From: Aquatica leii
Taxonomy: Eukaryota > Arthropoda > Insecta > Coleoptera > Lampyridae
Length of the DNA: 64,000 nucleotides
Assembly: GCA_035610365.1 (NCBI GenBank)
Contig: CM069435.1
Span: forward strand, 14,249,123 to 14,313,122
Direction of reading: 5' to 3'
Numbering within the stretch: the first letter of the stretch is position 1; every line of letters starts with the position of its first letter. Below, in pieces: positions 10,351 to 23,300 of the stretch. The notes below the pieces were generated by a model. The model was not told where the DNA came from and did no database searches. It saw only the letters and a program-made list of their open reading frames with translations. A program made the position numbers and the translations under genes.

Positions 10351-12300
10351 TTAACATTTAGTTCATAATAAGTGAACTGATTTTTTATTTGCCAATCTTT
10401 TTATGTTTGTTAAACAACAACATCTCGTTCAAAGTAGTTTCCGTGGACGCTATAACATCGGCGGAGTTGTTGCTTCAACTGGTATGGCCTTCAACATGAT
10501 TGTCACATTATTTTAGATGTTTTTTACAATTGTTATTTTAAAGCATTTTTTAGTTTAGAGAAAAGAAAAAAGTCACAAGAACTGAGATCAACTGCATAAA
10601 GAGGTTGCAAAACCATATTGATACCTGAGGTAAGAAACTTGGTGATGGAGATGGCCGTGCGACATAAGACGTTGTCATGATGGTTTTACGTGTCTGCAAT
10701 GTCTGATCTTACACAAACCACCTTTTTTCTAAGCTTTTCAAAGACATATATGTAAAGAAAACTTAATTGAGAATTTGTTCTGGAGGTACAAATTTACTTT
10801 TACTGTCAATGAAGCAATTGGTTTGACTTTTGATTTACTTATTACAAATTTTTTTGATCGAAGAGATATCTTAATGTTGTACTACTTACTTTGCTTTTTT
10901 GTCTCAGATTCGTAATCAAAAATGCTTGACTTTTTACTTGTGATTATGCGAATAAAAAAATCGTGGTCATTGGCAATTCTGAAACCAAGACACACGTTTT
11001 TTGGATTGTTTTTTGTTCAATTACGAGGTTTTTTGGCACAGACTTTTAGCATGTTTAAATATTTGGTTAAAATTTGATGCGCTATGAAACGATTCGATTT
11101 TAACTACGCTTTCACAGGTTTGACGTTTTTATCGGTTTTTAAAATTGAAGGCCTCTCTGAGTGTGCTTCATCTTCCACTAATTCTCGGCCATTAAAAATA
11201 TTTATACCACCAAGAAACTTGAGTTCACAATGTTGCTTTCCAGTCTCATTTGGCACTAGACAACACGTCTTTACCTATTGATCATTGACACTTGCTCTAG
11301 AATCTGGTAGTGTTCAAATATTGATTACCTGGGTAATTGTCTAACTATTAAGTACAAAACACCATCGTGCTTAACATTTGGCCTTTTGAGCATAAAAGAA
11401 GTCGAAGCGGTCCACCAGTAACTTAACGTTCGAAGAAGTAAAAGATAACATTTGGTCCTTCGAGCCGGATGTTAAATCATTCAACATTAAGTTGTTTGAT
11501 CACTGACAGTTGTCCTAAAATCTGGTATAGTTCAAATATTGATTACCTGGGTAAGTGTCCAACTATTAAGTACGGATCACCATCGTGCTTAACACCTATA
11601 ATGCTCTCAAAAATTCTGTGGTGACAATATAGAGTTTAGACTCGGACTAAGGATCTGAAGGTAATTAACTAACATTCCTGGTAAAGGAGAGCCGCACAAC
11701 TTTGCCATATTCCTTGCAGCCTTATTACTTTTCTGCTTTTTTCGTATCTTTACATTTGCCTTTTGTGAGAAATTTTTTTTTGTCGTATTGTTGCTTCCTC
11801 ATGCACAATAATTTCTTCAATCCAAATATTGGTTTACCTGTATTTGTTTGATTTTATTCTATGAACAAAATTTAATTGCAGTTGAACAATAAACCACTTT
11901 AGGTTTTGGCAACAAAGAAACTATAAATTCCATGTTTCTAAATGACCTTTTTAAAAAAATTAAATATGTTAATGGCAGTATTTTTTAATAATTAGTCACG
12001 TTTTGCATTAAGAACTATATAGAAAAATATTGCTAGTTGTTAATGGACACACTTTTTATAAAAATTTTCTAGAAACAATAGAATTTCTGACAGAATAGAA
12101 TGAATTTTCCAGCAACAACACCGATTTCTTCAAACCGTTCTAAAAGTTGAGACCACTCTGATGAACAATCTCCGGCATAGCTGATTCACCTAGAGTTGAA
12201 CCTGGTAGCTTTCCACCAGATCTTTGCTCCGTGCTGGCGCCGTTTAGAAGGAGAGGTACCGCGTACATTATGCATCAGCCGCCTGAGGTTATTGGCGACA
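10351..12300. other. No gene recognised; spacer with one direct repeat
   Basis: No supported coding sequence on either strand. The only clear structure is a direct repeat, 11278-11376 and 11496-11594, spaced 218 bp apart. Confidence 0.5.
11278..11594. repeat. Direct repeat pair (about 99 bp, 218-bp period)
   Basis: The copies at 11278-11376 and 11496-11594 share TTCAAATATTGATTACCTGG and CACCATCGTGCTTAACA with scattered differences. The spacer itself carries a smaller repeat (AACATTTGGCCTTTTGAGC and AACATTTGGTCCTTCGAGCC). This looks like an old tandem duplication of about 218 bp. Confidence 0.8.
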
Positions 12301-12341
12301 GCTGTGGATTTCTGAATTACGGATTTGACATGTTGAGTGAA

Positions 12342-13860
12342 TCAAAGGTATCTATCAAGAAGAACGCCAAGAATCTCAATGTCCCTCCCGATGGGCACTC
12401 TGGTCCCCTCCAATGTGACATAGTCGATATCTAGTTTTTTATTCCCAGTTGCTAACATGATCTGGGTTTTTCTCGGTACTAATTCGAGTTGGACGGGCGT
12501 TAGCCAGTTTTGAATATGTTCATAAAAAACTTGAATCGACCGTGCCAACTCTGCCGTGGTACGATTGGCAGACACGTCGGCGAAAGAGAGCATAGTAGGT
12601 GACATTCTACAACAAGAGGTCGAGAACCGACCCCTGCGTACTCCACCGCTATTGCTGTGGTTCACCTTCCTACCAGATGGAAGGTCGCACGACATTGCGC
12701 GGTTTGATAAGTAGCTGTGTAGCAGACGTATATAAGAATTGGGGACATTTTTTTCTGCAAGATATCTCAATGTAGCGGTTCTACAAAGGGAGTTGAAAGC
12801 GTTTTGGGCATCGAGAGCGGATTGGGACCAGCTTTTGAGATAGAATTCTTTTACATATTTTTCTGATGGTGCTAAATAAGCATATTGGCTTTGGAATTAA
12901 GATGAGTTTATCGGTTTTCCATTCGTTAGAAAAGAATCCGGAAGAAAGGATATCGGAAAAGTTTTTTGCGAAAATACCAGGTAAAGCCTTTTCGGTCGGC
13001 GCTGTGATCTCGGCCGGCTCCCCATCTAGACGGGGAGTTTTCCTAAGTCCAAGTGAGGAAGCAACCGGGACCACCTCGTTGGCACTAATTGGTTCCATCT
13101 CGTATTTCAGGTCAATTGTTGGGAGAGGCGGGGGAGGGTGAGTAGGAAAAAAGGAAAAAATCTGATTTAGGAATTCGTTGTCGTTTAGGTTTGGGGATTG
13201 TTTAAGTAGTCTCAGTCTGTTCGTAGCAATCTTGTACGCCAAATCCCAGACGTTCCTGTCGAGATCGACGCACAATTCTCGTCATCGTCATCCGTGCGTC
13301 TCCGAGAGTGTTAAAGTTGTCGAAAGCTTTGAAACAGTTCTTCCTTAGTTCGCCGGTGTCAGGCGGTGTCAAACGTGAAGGTTTGGAACGTTGCAGTAGA
13401 TAAGAGGTACAGTGTTATAGGAAAACTTGGAGGTCTTTTGCGATATCGATTGATTTGGGGTAACTCGCGTAGATGCCCAAAATCTCGTCGGTCGTTACCT
13501 TTCTGCGGATAAGAATCGATGGGAAAGAAATGGCCGGAATGAGATGTATCTTAAAAAAAACGAATTTGTGATCCGATAGTGTCTTCTCATCGGAGACCTC
13601 CCAACCGTGGACGTCATCAGCTAAGGCGGTATCAGCAATCGTTAGGTTCAGATAGGAGGTGTGGACTCCCTTGCAAAAGGTCGGCGAGTATTACGGTGCT
13701 GGTGGCCGCCAGAAAGTCCTCAACGAAACGGCCCATGGCGTTCATGCTCAAAGATCCTCATGCGGGCGATACCGCATTGAAATCTCCAGTCAAGAACGTG
13801 AAGAGTCAATCTAATAAGCGATTGCTCAGTTTTACAAGCGAGGAGCTTTTTGTTTAAAAA
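12342..13860 (-). pseudogene. R1-type non-LTR retrotransposon ORF2 remnant
   Basis: Minus strand, reading down from 13860. First is the endonuclease with TFLTGDFNAVSPA near 13800, then SDEKTLSDHKFVFF near 13590. The R1-style linker LDRNVWDLAYKIATNRLR is near 13260 and GLRKTPRLDGEPAEI near 13065. RT pieces include FFSNEWKTDKLILIPKP, RAMSCDLPSGRKVNHSNSGGV and NWLTPVQLELVPRKTQIML. The catalytic box appears as SFADVSAN, so one of the two Asp is lost, and the copy is broken by frame shifts near 12775. Domain order EN-RT and the WG/WDLAYK linker point to the R1/LOA group. Confidence 0.85.
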
Positions 13861-14294
13861 GTAGTTAAACTTGCTCGGATGTTTTTATTTTTTTAATTGC
13901 TGTTTTTGTACTATTTTTGTATGTCCATTGTTTTTTTGTACATTTTTTACTGATGTTGGCTTTACATTTAATAAAATTATAATTTACGTACACATATGTA
14001 TTTTAGGTTTCTTTTTTATATACTTACCCACTTTTGCTTTGAAAACAAAAAAAGGAACAATTTTGTTGCATGTGAAAACTCAACCTTTCTCTTCTAACGC
14101 CGTCGCTGATCCACTGATACGATGCGTCCTTATAGCTTCATTTTAGTAGTTTCTATTACATAGTCTTTTCAAATTCCTCTATAAAAAAAATACTAATCTA
14201 AACTTTTGCAAATTTTTATTTTACAATCAAATAATAGATATAAGATATATAATAAATGGAATAAATTAATTGAATAATATTGTCGATGTATGAT

Positions 14295-14300
14295 TTTATT
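14295..14300 (-). promoter_or_regulatory. Polyadenylation signal of GNBP gene 1
   Basis: AATAAA on the minus strand, 35 bp downstream of the stop codon at 14335-14337. Confidence 0.55.
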
Positions 14301-14334
14301 ATTGAACAGAATAAATACTTCGATTATACGTTAA

Positions 14335-17300
14335 TTACAATGCCCAAACTTTTACATAGTCTACTATTAGTTGCGTATCGGAATTCCAAGTTTGGCTCCA
14401 AGTGTCTTGATTTTTGTAAAAATGTAGCTGACCTTTAGGATCATCATTATCCCAAGGTTTGTCGAAATCTATTAAATCAGCAAAACACTGACCCCCAGCA
14501 CCTACCCCAATTGAGACATACATCTGTAAAATGCAAAAGAAAGTAAACACCAACGATTGAAAAATTTATTTTACTACCTCTTGATCTAAAGGTGCCATTA
14601 TGCTACCTTTCTTCCACCTCGCAGCTGTTTCAGAATTGATTTCGAGCGTGACTTGATCAGCGCCAAATCCTTCATCCGGTGGATAAATCGATCCAAAAAC
14701 TTGGTTATTAACAGTTACCATAATACCATCTAAAACATATAGTACCTAATTATAACACAAAATTTTGTAACGTCTATATTACCAGTTTTCCAGTGCAGGC
14801 GAAAAACGTGAAAATCGTTAGTCCAACGCTTACTCGAAAATATTTTTTTTATTCCGTAAGTACGTCCAGCGGTCGTTTCGCCTAAATTACACCCAGCCAT
14901 TAAGTACTCACTGAACTTTTCGTTTCCTGGCGTAAATGCTATACGTATACGACCCGATTCGTACCCGGGTCCATAAATATCGCTTCTAGGCACTAAGCTA
15001 ATTTCTAGTTTGTTAAATTAGTACCTATTTTATCACAACCAAATACTAACCTGGATAAACCCAATCTCCTTTAGGTAGTTTGGCACGAATTTCTATAACA
15101 CCGTATACAAAAGAAAATGAATCGATTGTTGATACTTTAGCTGATATTACCGGAGGAAGTATTTGCCAAGCTCTTGCCGTTTGTACGCAACTTGGCGTTT
15201 GTATTGTTCCAGTACATCTAAAGCAAGTTATATATACATACGTGTTATATACGTTTTGTTCTACTTACTCACTGCCTAAATCTAACCCTGTAGAATTATA
15301 AACAAAACCAGGTCCAAATTTTTCGTCGGTCAAAATTGGTTTTATATACAGATTGTGGTTTTTTAAAAACAAATTTGTTTCACTATTTTGGTACAAAACG
15401 AATTCATAGTCCTGGAATTTAAAATAAATGCAATAGACAAAATAATTATAAAACCGGCAAGATTACGTATACATCTAAATTGTCGGGAACTCGACAGTAA
15501 AATTAATTTAATTTTTTTAATTTAAATTAAATTTAATCTAGACAATTGCAAATGCTTCCACGGCCGGAGATTAAACGCTTTAATCATAGGATCGATTCAA
15601 ATAGTTTGTTTTGTGCTTGTGCTTTTTTTGGATTAAGTATGCTGTTTGTACCAAAAGTTTAAGAATAAATTGCCATCATAAAAAACAATCCTGATTCTTT
15701 CGACCCATCTTTGTCACAGCGGATTAGCACACGATACGTTATGTTAAAAAGTTGGTAGATTAAAAATTTTCGAGTATAAAAATTGTCTTCGACACGTCCA
15801 CCTTTTGTCGGCCATTGTCAATTTTTATAAGTGCGCAATTTATTCTTTTTTCCGGTAACATCTTGTGCAACACAGACCTCTACGCTCAACAAGGCTTTCA
15901 CCATTGGATTGTTTCACGCAATTCCACGTAAATTTGCAAATTAATTTTGTGTCTATCTAAGCGAAAGTCGATTTGGGCGGATTTCCATACGGTAAAGATG
16001 GCATATTTGAGGAAAAATTTCCATGACGTCACGTTACTATAACTTAACTATCCACACCGTCAAAGGGTTGAAAACCTTTAAAGTTACAATTTTTTGAGAG
16101 GAAAGGCCACCATCAATTACTACACTGAGTCGCGGAGAAACGATGTGCATTCGCTATCTCAAATAATTGTATGCTTTGAAAACGAAATTTACTTGTGTTA
16201 ACGCCGTATGTACGTTTTGTGTTAGATTTAATATTACGTTTTAGGTAATATAGGTACGGAATTAGCTAATTTCCTACTGGATAAAATCTAACTGTGAGTA
16301 ATACAATTTCTAATTTTACGATTGGTACTTCGTTGGTCATGTCAATAGTTGACCGTACGTACATCTTAGGTTAACACAATTAATTATAAGATTATTTTGT
16401 GCGTCAAAAAGTCGTATGCAGTGTGCGTTGAGTATCTAAGATTTCATTTGTTTTTGTTATATTGTTAAATTTTGAACTTTAGTACTGAAACATTCCCGAA
16501 ACATGCAAAATATTCTAGACGAAAATAACACGTGAGTAGAAAAAACAAAACGATAAAAATAGAATCAGTCTTGAGAAGAAAATGCTGTCTAAACAAGTGC
16601 AACGTCAGTGTAAAAGAGTACGTGTCGTTGTTAAAGAATATACATATATGCATTAAATGATTAATCATCTTATCTGCAAACAGTGTTTATAAATCTCTAG
16701 TGATATATACATTTTTGTAAGTATTTGTGTTGATTAAGTTTTGTTAGCTATCAATTTTATTAGTGTTGGTTTTATTGTATTTTGGTTTATTAAAATTAGT
16801 TATGTTTATAATAATCGATAATAGTATAAATAGGTAAATTACATTAAGTTTTTAAAATTGTTACCGTATCACATTGTCTTAAATTTAAAAGAATTACTCA
16901 GTAATACTCAGAAACCAGAGGAAATTACATTAGACTTAATCTTTAATAATATTTACTTATTGCTTTATTCTGAGAACTGAATATACAAATATAAACTATT
17001 TAATAAAAACAACAACAAATAATTCCCATTAGACGGAAACAACAGATAACAGAAATACTATTTTTTTAAGAATTGTCGATAAAGAGGAACATCAAAACAC
17101 TTTAAGTGTCTATAAAAGGCGACGTTTCGTGCGGCTAAGTGCGCAATTAAACTTAACTTACACCTCTAGAACTAACGTACTAGGACTAAGTAATAAAATC
17201 ATTCCAATATGAAAAACACGTAACGTACGTTTAAATACTTACAATAAAAATAACATCTACAACATGCTGTACACAAAAATTAAAGATAGAGCTAACATAT

Positions 17301-20300
17301 GTACTTTGTACATGTCGTTACTTTGCATTCATCGAAAAGATTTAATTGAAATCAAAATTAACGTCTTTTCTGTCTAAGTACGCTACTGATTTTGTTTATG
17401 AGTAGGGATAAACGCTGTCAAAATCTATTTTTACTTTTCCTTTACCAGTTGGAAATCGTTGGTGAACGTTCGTATACCTGGGTGTTATTTTAATACATGT
17501 TTTTTTTTGTTGAATTTTTATCGGAAGTGATTTCTATTACCCTTTTAGCAGACGTGCTATTAAAAACGTATTCCAAGTGTTAGTTGAATTCAGCGTTTTG
17601 GCTTAATTACGCGATGTTCCTAGGTAAGCAAGCATTTCTCAAAGATGGCGTCGTCACGTGATCTTTTTGCTTTTTTTAGCGAGTTTTGAGGGATCTTTGT
17701 ACCCGGATGTTTTTGAGATCTGTATGTAACCTGTGGAATCTACTTCGCTTAACCTAATCCGAAGGAACGAGAGAAGACTTACACTTATACCCTATTACTT
17801 TGTTAAATTAATTTATGTACATTATTTGGTATAGCATATATCTTCTTGCATATATATTTATTACTTTACTTATGTCAGCTTTGTACGTACGTATTCATTA
17901 ATTGTCAGTCTTCAGCGTATTTAACCTGTTTTATGTAATAACTTGAGATCATACAGACTTATATTTATTTTCAGTCGCAAACTTTGTATCATCTGTAACC
18001 TTATGTATTGTAGTTGAGTACGTTGACGCGACGTTTGTCAAATTTCTTCTATCATTTGAACGTAGTTATAGCCAAAGGTAAAATACACATAAACATAAAC
18101 ACTACGATTGACGAATAAGTGTCGGTTTGGTAAGTTTAGTACTCATATTTTATTTTAATTGCGATTCATTTTTATCATTGTCGATTGTCGCGACTGCATA
18201 GTAGACGAGGTAGTTTGATCGAATGATATTTATATTTAAACTAAAACTATTCACTTATAACATTTGTTAGCAATTGAATATAATTAGTTGTATGGTGAGT
18301 TGCCTGAACCGTAGGAGCTACATTGATACTATGCGTGTTATATTACTACATGGTCTCTCTCTTCTTGAAATAAACATATGTTATTGTTAGAAGTTGCGTT
18401 TTGTCAATTTGTTCCTTTTAGTTATCGACAGATTTAAACAAAGTCTGTATTGGGTGATATTTACTTGTTTTGGCGCTTTTTTAATTGAGTGTAAGATTAG
18501 CACACCGAGACTTGCGATTCGCTTGCCGATACAATTGCGTCAGTCGCCAGCAATTAAATTGCGAGAAAGTTGTCGTAACAAAATTTGGCGCTCAACGTGG
18601 GGCTTAATTTTGTGTGGACGCTTCTAATTTCATTTATTTTTCTTGATTTTGTTAGTTCTTAATTGTCTTTAGTATGTTCGATGTACTCACATTTTTGTTT
18701 CGTTTCTGTTGTGTTGTTGTTGGACCTGGCTTCGTAGGTTGTTTATTATCTTTTGCTGCGATTTAGTAGTACGTTGACTGATTTCGCTTTAGTTATTGAC
18801 TTACTTTTATTTTAATTGGATTTCTAGTCAGACCCGTGTTGGTGGACTTCTGCTTTAGGTTACTACTTTGATTACTTTGGTGTTTTATGTTTAATTGTTT
18901 TAGATTTTTCAGACGCAGAATCGTCACATCTTACTTCCTCCGAATCTGATTCGTAAACGAACTTATAAAACTGGAACGTTACGTTTTCTGGTAAAGATCC
19001 TTCTCTACTTATAGAGTTTCTTATTCGTATTGACGAGTTGTGTTTGCCTCGTATGTTTCACAGCAACTTTTTCTCTCGGCTTTTTAGGTTTTATCTGGCA
19101 AAACCTTTCTTGTTTTTAGGACGAAATCCATCTGTACTTATGTTACCACCATGCGATACCTTTTGCTTCAGCTATCGAAATCGGTCTCAAAGTAAATACG
19201 GCTCAAAATCCGTCTTTCTTTATATATATCTTTCCTACTTCTTATTTCATTCTTTTTGGGTCTACGGGCTTTTCTATGCGTCTTTCTTTTTCATTCTCTT
19301 TATGCTTTGCCTCTTGGGCGGTTGCTTAGGCATTGAACGGTTGGTCATTCTCTTTCGTTTCTTTTACGGAGAAAAAAACGAAACATACATCTACATTTTG
19401 TCTTATCTTTCTTCATCTGTCTTGTTTTGCTTATTTTTATTTTTTCCATCTTTTTTTCTTTCTTGCTACTTAAGGCTGGCGTTTAGGGCAATTATCTGTG
19501 TTGCGCCCTGAGCAAATTTTCCTAAATCCGGTACTGTTTCATTCATTTAAGTTATACGTTTGGGAATTTGCTGTTGTTGCTAATCTTACGCTTTATTTCG
19601 TTACATTTTAAAATTGATAATTTGTAATTTATGATGAATTAAGAGCGTATTTTTTTCGCTTAATACGTGGTTAAATTCTGCTTTTCTGCAAGTCCTTATC
19701 AAGATCATTGTTTAAACTATCAGCTACTCGAGCGTTCTCACGAGTTTGCTGACGAATTTATTTTGTTATCTTCTGAGGTCATTATGACCTTAGGTATTTC
19801 GTTTCCTTCTTTAGTCAGTTCCTGACAAATTCTTGTTGAGATCACTTCAAAAATTTACTGTACCTTGGAAGTACTAACGTTTACTTAAACACGGTGATTT
19901 TACCGGATATTACGTTGAAACCTTCCTAACTTTTAGTATATCTACGGAACCTGTTTCTTTCCTAAAATTACTAAAAATCGTATATTTACGGCTATAAGTT
20001 ACTTTAAATTTTAAAAGTGTACTTAGTTTTCTTAACGCTGGATTATTATACCCAGGTAAAGTACTTAATTTTTGCTTTATTTAGTTAATCTAACTTCGCT
20101 TCTCTCCCTTCCTCTTTATAGCGGGTTTTTCTTCCGACAAAATTGTTCTAATTTCTATGAACGTCTTCTCCAACGGAATGTTTCCTCCACGTGTGAGAGT
20201 TCCTTCAACTACCAAAATACTCCGTTTATCTGTAAACTCTACTAACGCTACGTTGAGAAGTCAACTTCGATTGCAGCAACTGAATAAGTGGAAAACCAAC

Positions 20301-23300
20301 CGTTAACCTTCGTTTTATTGTGAATTAATTCATATTTGTGCAAATCTCAAAGATTTGATTTTCTACATTGAACTTTTAATTAAAATCCTACTTGCTTAAT
20401 CAACTTTAGAAATTCAAGAACTTTTCCTTATACTTTAAAATTTTACAATTTTTTTTTGCTATTTAAAATTCACTTTTGTTATTTAAACTTTGGCTTGATT
20501 TACTTAATTTAATTTCTCTTTGTTTCTATAAGAAGTTGTTATCTGATTTACCTTGAATTTTTTTGTTTTGTTGACTTATAACGTAATTGTAACTGACCTA
20601 TTAACCTACATAAATTTGGTCGCGCATCTCCTGATCTACGAGATAGTAAACTTGAACCTAACTCTAATTCTCGGCTGTTATTTGCCGACGGCCAATTGTT
20701 TGTTTTAAATATTTTATTTAAGGAAACTTCGACTGGAAATACCGTGCACGGAGTTCCATCAGCGAAGTAATAAGGTAAGATTTTTTTTTGTATTTCAAAT
20801 TTGTAATTACTGTCTTGTCGAATCCCTATCGCTGCCCCAAATTTAATTTGTTTTTCTTTTTGTTTGTTTTGCGAACCTAACTTAATTAAATTAGTTTTAC
20901 TACTTTTGTTTTAACACAAGGTAATTTAGATCCTGTATTTTTGTAATATTGGAAATCCATTATCGATTGTTTTACTCAACTTCACGCATATTTTGTTTGC
21001 ATAATTCAAAATTGAATATTTTAGTGATTATTTTGTAAATTTCCATTTATTCTAAATTCATTATATTTACATCAAATTTACTGATTGCTATTTATTGCTT
21101 AAACTTCCCCGTTTTTCTTTCAGCAACCCTTCGCTACTACTAGAGCCCTGTTAAACTTTTACAATTTACTTAACAGGACCGTAACTAAACAAATTGTGTG
21201 GCGCCCATTTCTAACAATTTCTAATCACTATTTGACCAATTTTATCTACCACGACATCTTTGATTTAAATATTCCCCTCACAATTTCTAACCCACCCCAT
21301 TTTGCCTACAAGAACCGAGCTACTGCGGCCATCGCTCCATTTAAATTTAGTTACCCATAATTCTTACCGTAATAAATTTCTTTGGCGCTCCAACGTGCGG
21401 GGCCCCCTTTCTGTCCATAATTTCTTTGCATAACGTACTTCCTTTTTGCTTAACTCATTCTTTTTACTTATTAACCATGTTCTCATTTAAAATAGATTTC
21501 AACCGTTTACTAAAAGCTGAACTTGAATATGAACTTTCTTCCAGAGGTATTGATCTACCCACTACTACTAGTAATTTGAGAAAACTTGCTCGTAATGCCA
21601 TTGTACTTGAATTAGAAAAATTTTTGACTCCTGTTTCTCATTCTATTCCTTTCGCTGATGATTTGACTGCAGTTACCCAACTTATTGATGAAATTAAAAC
21701 CTTCACTGACGTTGTTACTAATGATCCCAAATTAAGAGACTTTTTACGTTTGAATAGTTTAATTCCTCACATAGAAAATAACATTAACCGTCGCGTCGTA
21801 CATATAAGCTTATATACCACGCATAGTTTCCGTTTTTTATCAGATAAATAGGAGTCACTACGATTGATAAAAGAGTATCGTTTTGGTAAGTTTAGTATTC
21901 ATATTTTACCTTTTTATTTTTAGCATTGTCGATTGTCGACTTACTTCGCGACGGCATAGTAGATGAGTTAGTTTGATCGAGTAATATTTATATTTAAATT
22001 AAAATCAGTCACTTATAACATTTGTTAGCAATTGAATATAATTAGTTGCCTAAACGAAAGAGCTTACATTGATATTATAGCCGTGATAATACTATATTAA
22101 TTGATAATATTTTAATTCTTACTGGTGTATTTTTCTCTGTTGCTTTTAACGTCTATTCTCTCTTCTTCAAATAAATATATAATTGTTAGAATTTTTGTTT
22201 AGTAAATTTGATCCTTTTAGTGATCGACAGATTTAAACAAGGTCTGTGTTGGGTGATATTTAATCGTTTTGGCGTTTTTTTTAATTTAGTGTAGGATTAG
22301 CACACCGAGAGTTGCGATCCGCTTGCCGATATAACTGAGTTAGTCGCCAGCAATTAAGTTGCAAGAAAATTGTTGTAACAACTTCACAAACATCGTTGTC
22401 TAAAAATTAACTGTATAAACTGTAATAAATGTTATCTAGGACAAACAAGACAAAAAACAGTTAACCGGTTAACAATCAATTTTAGATATCGAATCGAATT
22501 ATAAAAAAATTAATAGCGGAAATGATTTTTATAACTAAGCATAATAGTAATGTTAATTTCAAAATTTAGGTAACATTTATAAGAATAATATGCCTAAGAT
22601 AAAGTAATGTAAGGATTACTCAGTTATGTTCTTAATAATTTATGAATTTTTCAACCTTGACTTTAAAAAAATTATAGTATTGTAGCGTCTAGGTTTTTTT
22701 AATGTCGTGTTTTAATTTATTATGTTTGTAATTTATTCTTAATGTTTTTTATTGTAATAACTGTCTTCGAGCGCAGTCCTAGACATACCACTTCTTACTC
22801 TATATCTGTAAGTGGTAATTATTGTAGTTTTTTGTTAACTTTAACATTTGATTAACCTTATACTTGTTGTCTAGCAAGTAATAACTGCAATTTTTAATAA
22901 AACAGATTCCTGAAGAAGTTCGCACTTAGCCACACAAAACGTCGCCTTTTATGGATACTTAAAGTGTTTTGATAATTCTTAAATCAATACTTCTGTTCGT
23001 AATTTGTCGTTGTTTTGCATTATTAGATTGTCCGTTATCTTAAGTTTTCAGGTATTTTGGATTAGTGATTCCAAAAATTTAGCAAAAAAAATTTTCTGAT
23101 TGTTTGAAATTCAGAGTCTAGCTACGCTGACAACTAAAAAAACTATTAAACCTTGTACAGTAGTTTCATAATTGTACATTTTTTTACAGTTTTGTTAAAC
23201 TGAAACTGTCAATGTTCTTGAAACTTAGGTTTCAGTTTTAGAAAATCTACTTCGGACAATGTTAGTTCATGACTAAAAGTTCATCCTACAAATATTTTAA

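Larger units (their letters stand above)
18103..22380 (+). mobile_element. Degenerate LTR retrotransposon inside GNBP gene 1 intron 3
   Basis: Two diverged direct repeats bound it: 18103-18580 and 21857-22380. Both contain CACTACGATTGA, TTTGGTAAGTTTAGTA, TTAGCAATTGAATATAATTA, AGATTTAAACAA.GTCTGT, TTAGCACACCGAGA and GTCGCCAGCAATTAA, and both end TTGT(C/T)GTAACA. A primer-binding site follows the first. The interior holds a gag fragment and T-rich repeats like those of the 5.9-9.4 kb element, then a second primer-binding-like site and a different gag frame. It may therefore be a mosaic of two elements. It lies antisense to the host gene. Confidence 0.8.

Noticed and set aside
19038..19511. 157-codon plus-strand open frame rich in Phe and Leu
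   Set aside because: It begins inside a gag remnant in the wrong frame and continues through T-rich repeats; a compositional artefact.
22906..22965. CTGAAGAAG ... AAAACGTC as a second hammerhead ribozyme
   Set aside because: The CUGA element reads CTGAAGA and the GAAA is degenerate here; stems could not be drawn convincingly, so it is kept only as a PLE tail.
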